From: Euryarchaeota archaeon UBA33
Lineage (GTDB): Archaea; Thermoplasmatota; E2; DHVEG-1
Length of the DNA: 16,003 nucleotides
Direction: 5' to 3'
Assembly: GCA_002506745.1 (NCBI GenBank)
Contig: DAYE01000048.1
Span: forward strand, 8,746-24,748
The notes under the pieces were generated by a model. That model saw only the letters and a list, made by a program, of their open reading frames with translations, was not told where the DNA came from and made no database searches. The position numbers were made by a program, and so were the translations under genes. Below, piece by piece: positions 1 to 8,700 of the stretch (position 1 is the stretch's first letter; every line of letters begins with the position of its first letter).

Positions 1-1407
1 GAACTTGATACTCAAAAAGTAGAAATGTTTCTATCAGAGCGCATCGGTTATATTATTAAGGATTATAATTTGATGGTCGATGAGGTTCTGAAAAATAAAA
101 TCCTGTATTATATAAAAAGGGATTTCGTCTGGTATGGACCGATAGATCCTCTGATGCGTGATCCACAAATCGAAGATATTTCTTGCGATGGATCTGGTCA
201 ACCTCTTTTTTTATTTCATAGAAAATATGGCTCTGTGAAAAGTAACATTCAATTTTCTGATGAAGATGTATTGTCTAAATTTGTGGTAATGCTTGCGCAG
301 AAATGCGGCAAGCACATCTCAATTGCAGAGCCCATGCTTGATGCAACCATGCCAGATGGCTCTCGTATTCAGATGACGTTAAGCAAAGCGGTGACCGCAA
401 AAGGATCAACATTTACTATCCGAAGATTTAAGGCTGATCCAATTACTGCAACTGATTTAATTGCCTTTAAAACCATTTCCTCTGAAATGGCCGCGTACCT
501 ATGGCTTGCCGTCGAAAACGGTATTAATGCTCTTATAGCGGGAGGGACCGCTGCAGGAAAAACATCCACCCTGAATGCGATTTGTTTGTTTATCCCTCGT
601 GAATCAAAGATAGTATCTATTGAGGAGACACGAGAAATCAACTTACCGCACCCGAACTGGATTCCTGGTGTGGTCCGTTCTGGGTTTGGCGAAGTAATCA
701 ACGATAAACTCGCTGGTGAAATTGATCTCTATGATCTGATGAAGGCTGCTCTCAGACAGAGGCCTGAGTATATCCTTGTCGGAGAAATTCGAGGCAAAGA
801 AGCATATGTACTGTTCCAGGCGATGGCAACCGGACATACGACTTATTCAACCTTTCATGCTGATTCCGCTTCATCCCTCATCCATCGATTAGAAGGAAAA
901 CCGATTGAAATACCTCGAGTGATGCTTCAGTCCTTAGATATTGTCACTATCCAGGTTCAAGCAGAACTAGGTGAAAAAAGAGTTCGACGAGTGAAACAAA
1001 TAGTAGAAATTGTCGATATCGATCCGATGACAAAAGAAATATTGACCAACGAAGTATTCCGATGGGACCCCGTCCAGGATCAATTCTTTTTTTCTGGGAA
1101 GAGCTACATAATGGAACGAATTAGAAGTCAACATGGGCAGAGCAAAGAAGAAATGTTAGATGAACTGAGTCGACGCGTTGAGATCCTTGAATGGATGAAG
1201 GATAACAACATTCGAGCCTTCAAAGATGTCGCTCGGATTGTTTCATCGTATATTGATACCCCGGATGATGTAATGGAAAAAGTAAGAAAAGCAAATCAAA
1301 CAAAACAAAAAGAACAGGAAATCACTGTAAAAAATTCTATCGTGAAAAAACAAGATGGCGCGTCATTAGAAACGCCATCTGATATTACTATAAATAAAAA
1401 AGAATAG
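1..1407 (+). CDS. Archaeal type II/IV secretion-type (pilus assembly) ATPase, 5' end cut by the window edge
   Basis: This is a hexameric GspE/PilB/TadA/ArlI-superfamily ATPase that would power pilin assembly from the cytoplasmic face of the membrane. The frame is open to base 1 with no stop, and the ATG at 25 falls inside the conserved N-terminal part, so the true start lies upstream and the N-terminal domain is partly missing. Counting from that ATG, the motifs are: Walker A GGTAAGKT at 173-180; the Asp box SIEETRE at 198-204; Walker B ILVGEIRG at 250-257; and the His box GHTTYSTFHAD at 270-280. All core catalytic residues are present. The tail after about residue 415 is charged, Lys/Gln/Glu-rich and probably unstructured. 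It is followed 35 bases later by the first platform protein, the usual order for archaeal pilus operons. Family assignment is firm. Which filament it serves is inferred from the downstream pilins. Confidence 0.95.
   Translation, partial: ELDTQKVEMFLSERIGYIIKDYNLMVDEVLKNKILYYIKRDFVWYGPIDPLMRDPQIEDISCDGSGQPLFLFHRKYGSVKSNIQFSDEDVLSKFVVMLAQKCGKHISIAEPMLDATMPDGSRIQMTLSKAVTAKGSTFTIRRFKADPITATDLIAFKTISSEMAAYLWLAVENGINALIAGGTAAGKTSTLNAICLFIPRESKIVSIEETREINLPHPNWIPGVVRSGFGEVINDKLAGEIDLYDLMKAALRQRPEYILVGEIRGKEAYVLFQAMATGHTTYSTFHADSASSLIHRLEGKPIEIPRVMLQSLDIVTIQVQAELGEKRVRRVKQIVEIVDIDPMTKEILTNEVFRWDPVQDQFFFSGKSYIMERIRSQHGQSKEEMLDELSRRVEILEWMKDNNIRAFKDVARIVSSYIDTPDDVMEKVRKANQTKQKEQEITVKNSIVKKQDGASLETPSDITINKKE
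1353..1380. repeat. Perfect 8-bp inverted repeat near the end of the ATPase gene
   Basis: AGATGGCG (1353-1360) pairs perfectly with CGCCATCT (1373-1380) across a 12-base loop. It lies inside the low-complexity tail of the ATPase, 27 bases before its last base. No T-rich run follows on the plus strand, so it is not a convincing terminator. It could be an mRNA hairpin between the ATPase and platform genes, or chance. Confidence 0.3.
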
Positions 1408-1430
1408 GAAAAAAATATTAGGAAGAAATC

Positions 1431-1436
1431 GGAGGG
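1431..1436 (+). promoter_or_regulatory. Ribosome binding site GGAGGG deciding the start at 1443
   Basis: GGAGGG abuts an ATG at 1437 with no spacing, but lies 6 bases before a second in-frame ATG at 1443. Normal Shine-Dalgarno spacing therefore favours 1443 as the start of the platform protein. Confidence 0.6.
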
Positions 1437-1442
1437 ATGCCG

Positions 1443-2318
1443 ATGACACTGACAAAATATCAACGAATGAGTTATAAATGGTTAGGTCGATTTGGAGAAC
1501 GAAGGGCGAATCAACACCTCCAAGACGGACTGCAATCTGCGCATATGGAGATCCGTGCTGGTGCCTATCTGTCCTATGTATTTCTGAGCACCATTATTGG
1601 TTTTCTGTGTTCATTAATTTTTATTGTGGTATTCTTATTTATTCTTCTACCTCTTTTAGGTGTGGTATTGGACTCTGGATTGGTTATTTTTTTCCTGTTT
1701 ATGCCTGGATTTATCGCTGTCATTATCTATGCGATGTTACTCTCTATGCCAAAAAGCAGAGCAAAGAAACGTAAGAAGAAGATTGATGTGAATCTTGCCT
1801 ATGCGATCAACTTCATCTCTGCGATGGCTTCTGCAGGTGTTACACCAACCGAGATTTTTAAAAGCCTCTCAAAACAAGATATCTATGGCGAGGTCAAGGA
1901 AGAATCCGCGTGGATATACCGTGATGTTGGTCTCCTTGGATTTGATATTCTCAGTGCGATTAAAAAAAATATCGCTCGTACTCCATCTCAACGATTCAAG
2001 GAATTCCTCCAAGGGATGGTAGTCACAGTCACCTCAGGTGGTTCTTTAAAGACCTATTTTATGCATAAGGCAGACCAATACTTATGGGAAAATCGGAACC
2101 AACAGAAACAACTCCTTGAGACACTTGGTATTATGGCGGAGAGCTATGTGACCGCTGCAGTTGCTGGTGTACTGCTCCTGCTTATTGTTATTCCTCTGAT
2201 GATGATCATCACTGGAGATTGGAATGCTGTGTTCCTTTACATATTGATCTTAATCATAGTGCCTCTTATTCACATTGGATTTGCGGTGGTTATTCGAGGA
2301 ATGTGCCAGGGGTCATGA
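1443..2318 (+). CDS. T2SSF-family (TadB/TadC-like) pilus platform membrane protein, first copy
   Basis: This is a polytopic inner platform protein that would couple the ATPase to pilin extraction from the membrane. The product from 1443 is about 291 aa. Hydrophobic segments lie at roughly residues 42-70, 79-102, 236-257 and 262-285, enclosing a cytoplasmic domain of about 130 residues that begins with a strongly basic stretch (KKRKKK). The cytoplasmic part carries the T2SSF signatures SAMASAGVTPTEIFKSLS near 126-143 and a second glycine element TSGGSLKTYF near 197-206. A single T2SSF domain, rather than the fused pair of ArlJ or PilC, plus a second copy immediately downstream, matches the split TadB/TadC (Epd-like) arrangement. 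An ATG at 1437 is the alternative start, two codons longer. The stop (TGA 2316-2318) overlaps an ATG at 2315, so translation is probably coupled to the next gene. Confidence 0.92.
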   Translation: MTLTKYQRMSYKWLGRFGERRANQHLQDGLQSAHMEIRAGAYLSYVFLSTIIGFLCSLIFIVVFLFILLPLLGVVLDSGLVIFFLFMPGFIAVIIYAMLLSMPKSRAKKRKKKIDVNLAYAINFISAMASAGVTPTEIFKSLSKQDIYGEVKEESAWIYRDVGLLGFDILSAIKKNIARTPSQRFKEFLQGMVVTVTSGGSLKTYFMHKADQYLWENRNQQKQLLETLGIMAESYVTAAVAGVLLLLIVIPLMMIITGDWNAVFLYILILIIVPLIHIGFAVVIRGMCQGS

Positions 2319-2320
2319 TC

Positions 2321-3223
2321 ATGAAAAAAAGTAAAGAAACACATAATACAAGTTACCTAAGAAATCTTATGCTTACGAAAAATGTAACAAGACTTGTCAT
2401 CTATATTGTCTCTGGTGTATTGATTACTGTTTTTATCCTCCTTGGTATTCTTGCAATGCTTGGTGTTTTCACTGGATTCGGAGGTGTTATCGATTATTTT
2501 GTCCTTGCGCTGCTCTCCGGAACAGGTATATTAGGTTTTTACGAATCGATGCAAGTTCGAAAAATCCAAAAGATTGATGGGATTTTTCCTGATTTTGTGC
2601 GAGATCTCGCTGAATCTCGTAGAGCTGGGATGACGTTTACAAAAGCGATACTTTTTGCTTCAAAAGGAGAGTACGGCATCCTGACACCAGAAATTAGAAA
2701 AATTTCACAGCAGATTTCGTGGGGTGGTAGTGTAGCTGATGCATTAGAATCTTTTGCGCAGCGTGTAAACACAAAATCCATCCGACGTACTATTACTCTC
2801 ATTATTGAGGCAAGCAACAGTGGTGGAAATGTTGCTGATGTCCTTGATGTCGCTGCAAAGGATGCTCGAGAGATTAAAATGCTGGAGGCTGAACGAAGAA
2901 CCAATATGGCCTCGTATGTGGTTGTCATTTATGTGGGTATGTTCGTGTTCTTAGCAATTGTGCTGATATTGTGTACAAGTTTTATTCCTGCTATGGTCGG
3001 TGGTGAAGGTTCGCAGGGTATGGCGGGTGTGATGGGCGGGGGAAGTCTTGCATCCCAAGAAGAGATTTCTGTTACTTTTTATGTTGCATGTCTAGTACAG
3101 GCATTTGGATCAGCATTGGTAGCAGGCGTCTTTGAAGATGGTCGATATACCTCATCAGTTAAACATATTTTTATCATGATCTTTACGACATGGCTAATGT
3201 TTAAACTACTCTTAGGGGTTTAG
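2321..3223 (+). CDS. T2SSF-family (TadB/TadC-like) pilus platform membrane protein, second copy
   Basis: This is the second platform subunit, about 300 aa, and presumably forms a heteromeric platform with the preceding protein. Hydrophobic segments lie at about 24-49, 55-73, 197-222, 250-270 and 281-299. The cytoplasmic T2SSF domain is at about 85-195, with the repeat signatures DFVRDLAESRRAGMTFTKAI at 91-110 and EASNSGGNVADVLDVAA at 163-179. A Gly/Met-rich linker (about 227-242) separates the last hydrophobic segments. The frame stays open upstream to 2219 inside the previous gene, but no ribosome-binding site supports that. AGGGG at 2308-2312 sits 8 bases before the ATG at 2321 and only 2 before the overlapping ATG at 2315, so I chose 2321. 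The TAG stop is directly followed by the ATG of the first giant pilin with no gap. Confidence 0.9.
   Translation: MKKSKETHNTSYLRNLMLTKNVTRLVIYIVSGVLITVFILLGILAMLGVFTGFGGVIDYFVLALLSGTGILGFYESMQVRKIQKIDGIFPDFVRDLAESRRAGMTFTKAILFASKGEYGILTPEIRKISQQISWGGSVADALESFAQRVNTKSIRRTITLIIEASNSGGNVADVLDVAAKDAREIKMLEAERRTNMASYVVVIYVGMFVFLAIVLILCTSFIPAMVGGEGSQGMAGVMGGGSLASQEEISVTFYVACLVQAFGSALVAGVFEDGRYTSSVKHIFIMIFTTWLMFKLLLGV
3214..3218 (+). promoter_or_regulatory. Ribosome binding site AGGGG for the first giant pilin
   Basis: AGGGG ends 5 bases before the ATG at 3224 and lies inside the last codons of the platform gene. The same AGGGG motif precedes the gene starting at 2321, which supports both start choices. 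Confidence 0.6.
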
Positions 3224-5731
3224 ATGAAAAAAACTATAAATGAATCCTCATTTTTAAAAAAAGAACATGCAGTATCTGAGATAGTTGGTACATTAATCCT
3301 TATCGTTATAGCCGTGAGTACCTTTTCTGCGGTCTCCATTATCATTCTGAGTCCTTGGTCAAATTTTTCAGACGTTGAGACGCCCCAGGTCCTTTTGGTT
3401 GGATCTATTCATAATACGGATGTTCTTATTGAACACCAAGGTGGGATTCCTTTAGAAACAAAAACAAAAATAACTATCACAATCGATGGAACAGCAGATA
3501 CCTTTCGTGTGAATGATTTCAATTATTGGTTAGATCAAAATGGCGATGGTCTTTGGACTGTCGGTGAACGGGTTATCTATCCTGCCGGGAATCTACAGGG
3601 AAAACAAGTATCCTGTGTCATAATCGATGTCGATAAGAATTCCATAATATTCGATAAAATTTTACAAGATGGTACAAGTGTGTTTTCTCCATATATATCC
3701 GTGTTACCACCGGATGATGTATCAGAAACTTCTGCGATCCTCAAGATGTACTATAATTTTTTTAACCAGAGTTTTTTTACGTCAGGTTTTGTGAATTTCA
3801 CCTATGGTCTTTTTGGAGGACCGTATATCTCCTCTCCTTCAGTCAAACCACTATCTCTTGATGGCTGGTACGGTTTTCAATTGAACGGACTGCTTAGTGG
3901 TACCCAATATGAATGCTGGTCTTGGATGAATTGTAGCAATGGAACATTGTTTGATGGTCCCTTATCGTTTTATACCTATCAAGTCACACGAGGTCTGTGG
4001 CATTTGGATGAGGCGTTCGGGTCGCCTACCGCGCAGGATTCAATTAATCCAACCTGTGATGGAACCGTCCATGATGCAACTTTTATACCTGGGGGGAGAA
4101 TTAACGGATCATTAAATTTCACAGGAAAAACCAATTACGTGGATGTACCGCATCATCCGAAATTTAATTTAACCAATGAGATAACTATTGAAACGTGGTT
4201 AAATGTATCAAAGATAGGGGCACAGTTTCCGGGTAATGTGTCAGAATTATCCACAAAGAATATTACTGATATCCTAGGAAATTCCTGTTTTGAACCTGAT
4301 TTAATACATATGACCGGTAAGATGTACGCGATTGCGTATCGTGATAATTCATCGACATCTGTGACGACCTTTCAAATGAATGATGACGGTGTTTTTCTTG
4401 GTACGATTGATACCAAAGTCATACCTGTTACACATTTTTATGAACCCACTATCATTAACATTCAAAATAACATCTATGCGATAGCATATGGAGCCTCTGA
4501 TGACCAGACTGAGGCAAAAAACCATATTGTCACCCTGTCGATTTATGGGAATGGCACGATTGGTGAGATTATCGATACATTCGATTTTCCAGCGTACTAT
4601 GGACGAGAGCCGAATTTTATGGATGTAGGGGCTGGAATTTATGCAGTAGCTATTGGAGGAACATCCTTTGAAACGTTTCCAACGGGATACTTAGTTACTC
4701 TATCGATAGATAGTCTAGGCGGCATTGGGCCGGCTCTCATTGATACACTGAAGTTTCCACTTTCATCAAGTTGTTCTGAGCCCTCGATAGTCCATATCAC
4801 TGGTGATATGTATACGGTTACCTATAACGGGTTTGGGATTACCGCGGGGAATGGATATGTTATTACAGTTCATATCTTGAATGACGGATCTATCGTTGAA
4901 CCCTTAGAAGATACCGTTCAATTTGGATTACCGGAAACTGGTTTAGAGCCAACGATGATTCATGTCGCAAATGATATTTTTGCGATCTCTTACGGAGCTG
5001 ATTCGAATGATCAACTAAAAACCGGATACATAAAAACATTAAGTATCGATTCCGCCGGTCATGTAGTAAATGACTCTATTGACATTCTTCCATTCTACAC
5101 CTATCTTTCGCCCATCGATTATAATTTTGAAACAGATGTATTGCATATCGGAGGCGAACTCTATGCCGTATCTTTCACGGGTGGTAATAATAGTAATTGG
5201 AAACGCGGGTTTCTCACGACGGTCTCAATAACAAATACCGGCGACATCTCAGACTCAGCATTGTTTATCTACGAATTCAAAGGCCGTTCTGCGCTAGGTG
5301 GGTCCAGTGCTCTGAATCTTTTAACCCATGCCGATCGGTTAATTATCATCTACGGGTCAATCAATTCAACTGAGAGAGGTTTCCTAACTATGGAAAAAAT
5401 CGATTTAATTGGCCAAGAAAAATCCATAATCAAAAAAGGGGATGCCTTTGCACTAATGGTGAATTATAATTTACTGACAGCCTTGATGACGATAGGAAAT
5501 ACGACCTATACTCTTTCAGGGACTGTTGCCTTTGATAGTTGGACAAAAATTGACTTAACCTATGGCGGCGGTTTTTTAAAACTGTATGTCAACGACGTCA
5601 TCCAAACCGGTGGGAGCACACCATGCACAGGATCACTACGAACAAACACAGATCATATCACCTTTGGAGGGGGTTTATATGGTTCAATAGATGAAATAAA
5701 AATATTCAGAGGTGTCTATGTTCCACCATGA
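3224..5731 (+). CDS. Giant pilin-like surface protein with a LamG domain split by a predicted 7-bladed beta-propeller
   Basis: This 835-aa protein begins with a class III prepilin signal. The leader is 16 residues, with likely cleavage at EHA|VSEIVG, followed by a hydrophobic helix at about 17-43. Next come an archaeal-pilin beta head at about 50-150 (with DQNGDGLWTVGE at 104-115) and an Fn3-like domain at about 156-252. The first LamG half runs from GLWHLDEAFG to TIETWLN (about 255-325). An array of seven ~54-residue repeats follows at about 354-731, with consensus EPxIIxIxxxIYAIAY then GYLxTLSI then IDTxxF. LamG then resumes (IIKKGDAFAL near 735, LKLYVNDVI, YGSIDEIKIF) to the C-terminus. 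No C-terminal membrane anchor is seen. The role is inferred as a pilus subunit or tip adhesin exposed outside the cell. The pilin signal is firm; the propeller call rests on repeat reading by eye. Confidence 0.9.
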   Translation: MKKTINESSFLKKEHAVSEIVGTLILIVIAVSTFSAVSIIILSPWSNFSDVETPQVLLVGSIHNTDVLIEHQGGIPLETKTKITITIDGTADTFRVNDFNYWLDQNGDGLWTVGERVIYPAGNLQGKQVSCVIIDVDKNSIIFDKILQDGTSVFSPYISVLPPDDVSETSAILKMYYNFFNQSFFTSGFVNFTYGLFGGPYISSPSVKPLSLDGWYGFQLNGLLSGTQYECWSWMNCSNGTLFDGPLSFYTYQVTRGLWHLDEAFGSPTAQDSINPTCDGTVHDATFIPGGRINGSLNFTGKTNYVDVPHHPKFNLTNEITIETWLNVSKIGAQFPGNVSELSTKNITDILGNSCFEPDLIHMTGKMYAIAYRDNSSTSVTTFQMNDDGVFLGTIDTKVIPVTHFYEPTIINIQNNIYAIAYGASDDQTEAKNHIVTLSIYGNGTIGEIIDTFDFPAYYGREPNFMDVGAGIYAVAIGGTSFETFPTGYLVTLSIDSLGGIGPALIDTLKFPLSSSCSEPSIVHITGDMYTVTYNGFGITAGNGYVITVHILNDGSIVEPLEDTVQFGLPETGLEPTMIHVANDIFAISYGADSNDQLKTGYIKTLSIDSAGHVVNDSIDILPFYTYLSPIDYNFETDVLHIGGELYAVSFTGGNNSNWKRGFLTTVSITNTGDISDSALFIYEFKGRSALGGSSALNLLTHADRLIIIYGSINSTERGFLTMEKIDLIGQEKSIIKKGDAFALMVNYNLLTALMTIGNTTYTLSGTVAFDSWTKIDLTYGGGFLKLYVNDVIQTGGSTPCTGSLRTNTDHITFGGGLYGSIDEIKIFRGVYVPP
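4283..5416 (+). repeat. Seven tandem ~54-residue beta-propeller-like repeats (coding)
   Basis: Repeats begin near SCFEP, YEPTI, REPNF, CSEPS, LEPTM, FETDV and SSALN. Each runs from a strand of the 'EPxIIHI' type to YAIAY, then a GYLVTLSI-type strand, then NGxI and an IDTxxF-type strand. The last repeat lacks the final strand. The copies are strongly diverged at protein level, and no near-identical DNA copies are visible, so this is an old array rather than recent slippage. Confidence 0.75.
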
Positions 5732-5755
5732 TATAATCTTCAATACAAGGAGATA

Positions 5756-5776
5756 ATGAAAAATAGACCTATTTAA
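5756..5776 (+). other. Six-codon mini-ORF with a strong ribosome-binding site between two pilin genes
   Basis: AAGGAGAT at 5747-5754 is one of the best Shine-Dalgarno matches in the window. It precedes an ATG at 5756 that opens a reading frame of only six codons (MKNRPI) ending in TAA at 5776. The real pilin start (5789) uses a weaker GTGAT element. This could be a leader peptide or re-initiation element that tunes expression of the next gene, a decayed former start, or chance. Confidence 0.25.
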
Positions 5777-5780
5777 AAAT

Positions 5781-5785
5781 GTGAT
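5781..5785 (+). promoter_or_regulatory. Ribosome binding site GTGAT for the second giant pilin
   Basis: GTGAT matches part of the archaeal anti-Shine-Dalgarno complement (GGAGGTGATC). It ends 3 bases before the ATG at 5789, which supports that start. Confidence 0.4.
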
Positions 5786-5788
5786 AAA

Positions 5789-8700
5789 ATGTTCAGCGCT
5801 AAAGAAAAAATAAAAAAAAGTAATAATTTATTCTGGAGAAAAAATCAATGGAAAAACAGAGCAGCTTCTGAAGTGGTAGGAACTCTATTACTTGTCACTA
5901 TTGCTGTATCACTTTTCGCTCTTTTAGCAATTGTGACATTTACGATGCCCTCCATCTTCTTCTCAGATCCAACCCCTTCAACAAACATCGTTGGAAGAGT
6001 GGAAGGAAATACTGTTGTTTTTGAACATTACGGTGGACGTCCGTTACCACTTGATACAAAAATCACGGTGATGTTTGCAGAAACACCAATGATTATGACG
6101 GTTGGCGATATCCTTGATTCAGCAGCGAAAGCGGATGGAGAATGGAATATTGGTGAAAAAATTGTCATTGTAAATAATGACCCCAATCTCCCAATAATGC
6201 TCATAAATGCTATTATTAGAGATACTGCAAGTAACACTGTCGTGATGCGAGGAGTTATCCAGGAAGGATCTCAAGCTGTGAATCCTATTGCTGTTACCTT
6301 ACATGCAGATTCTATTTCGACGAATACAGCAAAAATCTATATGCAGTATGACTTTCGATACTATATTGGTACAAGAAAAATATGTTTTAAATATATCTCG
6401 GCTTCTGTATACATCGCGAATAATAGCGCTCCTTGGAATTCAACTGGCTGGGTACAGGTGTTTAATAGCAATGGATCATATAATTTCAATCTGGTTGGTT
6501 TACATGAAAATACAGAGTATTTCTATCAAGCCTGGGTTCAATATAATTCGTCTACAAATGCAACTCTGAAGATTAATTCATCTGGAACAATCAAAAGTTT
6601 TCGGACACAAAGTTATTCGAGTGGAATGTGGCATTTTGATGAAAGTTCAGGTTTGATAGCCATTGATTCATCAAATAGTGGAAATAATGGAACTTTATTT
6701 CCCGCGGATGTCACCCAGGCGGCTCAGAGGCTTAATCAATCTGATAATGTTGTGAACAATAGATCATTACGTTTCGATGGTTATAATGATTATGTCGTCG
6801 TAAATCACGCAGCAAGCCTTTCGCCTACTAATGAGATTGCAATAGAAGGATGGGTAAAACCAGAATTCAAGAACGAATGGAAGGGAACAAATCTTCAACG
6901 AATAAACAGTACGATGTATGGAACGCAAACATATGGGTGTTACGAGGAAGATATTATCAATATTACGAATAACAGATACGCGATTGTCTCAAGAAATTCA
7001 GCGTTGGGTGGTTTTGTTACCACTGTTGAAGTCTCTGATACTGGAAACATTACTGAAAATGCGACTACTAGTGTTTGTGATATTTATCAATTTGAAACAG
7101 TACGATGTGAAACTCCACGAATAATCAAGGTTGCATCAAGTAGTGATATCTATGCTGTAGTATACAGAGGACAAAGTGGGAATTTATATATCGCAACCAT
7201 CCAGATATTATCAACAGGAAAAATAACCAAAGCAACCCCGGGAAAAGTTGCTATCGATTTAATCAATTGTTATTATCCTGACATTATCTTTACTGAAGGA
7301 GATTACTATGCAGTCGTATACTCATCGTATCAAAATTATTTGGCTGCGAATCGTTATGTTGGACGTTTGCAAACTGTAAAAATAACTTCTGCTGGAGTAA
7401 TAACACTAAAATCCTATTATGATTATGGTAGTTCAAATTCTCCAGCTGGAATCATGCAGTATCTCAAAATTATTCATGTGAAAAATGATTACTATTCCAT
7501 AGTGTTTCGAGATTCCGATACTGATGGCTCTTTAAAATCTGTCCAAATCAAGAATGGCTGGAATGTCTTCCCGGATAATACTATTTATAAATTCGATAAT
7601 AATAATATTTCTGATCTTCCTATACGGATAATAAAAGTGTATGATAAAATATATGCTGTTTTTTATGGTGACAAAGCAGGTACTATCATACGTGGTGGAG
7701 CTATTATAACGTTAGTATTATCTGGTACAGGAACCCTTGAAGATACGGTTCGTTATGCAACAATGTTACCACCTGCAGATTGGACTTCATTTTCTAATCC
7801 TGAGATTATTCAAATAGACGATACTATATTTGCTGTCACGTATCGCATTAGTACACGTGCTGAAGTAAAGACATTCGAAATATCAAATCTAGGAATAATA
7901 ACCAATCATACAAATGATCCAGTATGGAAATATGCGTTTCAACCGGCATCATCATATACAATTTCTTCTCCCAAGATTATCAGAGTAAATCCAACGATAG
8001 ATCCGGTTATAAAAACCTATGCAATTGTTTACCCTAAAAGTATCAACTATGATACAAACAATGGGGTTTTATTAACCATTAAAATTGCTGACAATGGATC
8101 TATCTTCAAACAAATATATGATTCGGTTCTCTTAGGCCCGGTAAATTTCTACGCACCTGACATCGTACATGTTTCTAATGATATCTATGCTGTAGTAAGC
8201 CGAAAAGTCATGTATGGAAGCATGTCACTACACACGGTTCGTATTTCTAATGTTGGAAAAATAAATAACAGTTTCATCGACACCTTGGATATCCCAATGC
8301 CTGAGGTGACCCCAGGTTCCTCCATAAAAATTGTTTACGCTATTAATAATATCTATTTGATCGTTTTTGATAATTATGGCACTCCCGGAATTACAATAAA
8401 AACAGTTGAAATAGTTGCCAACGGATCTATACAAGACTATGTTCTGCGCACATATAATATCACAAAAGCAGGGTATTCAAATTTTGGTTCTCCAAATGTC
8501 ATACGAATAAAAGATGATGTTTTTGCAGTCTCCTATCATTCAACAAACTATGCGAGTAAAAGTGATTTTATCAGTACAATAAAAATTTTACCAAACGGGA
8601 GCATCACACTTCTCGATACATTCACAACGAGTACCTATTTCTCATCCGTCTATGGGTATGACGAATATTCAGATCTTTTACCTATTGAGGGAAGCAACCA

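Noticed and set aside
1353..1380. Transcription terminator between the ATPase and the platform genes
   Set aside because: No T-rich run follows the hairpin on the plus strand, and the next gene starts only 35 bases after the ATPase stop in a continuous operon.
2219..2320. Upstream extension of the second platform protein
   Set aside because: The extra 34 codons lie within the end of the first platform gene, look unlike a membrane protein start, and have no ribosome-binding site; AGGGG just before 2321 fits better.
2539..2928. Antisense reading frame of about 129 codons inside the second platform gene
   Set aside because: It lies fully opposite a well-supported T2SSF protein, shows no recognisable motif, and is explained by codon bias in the sense gene.
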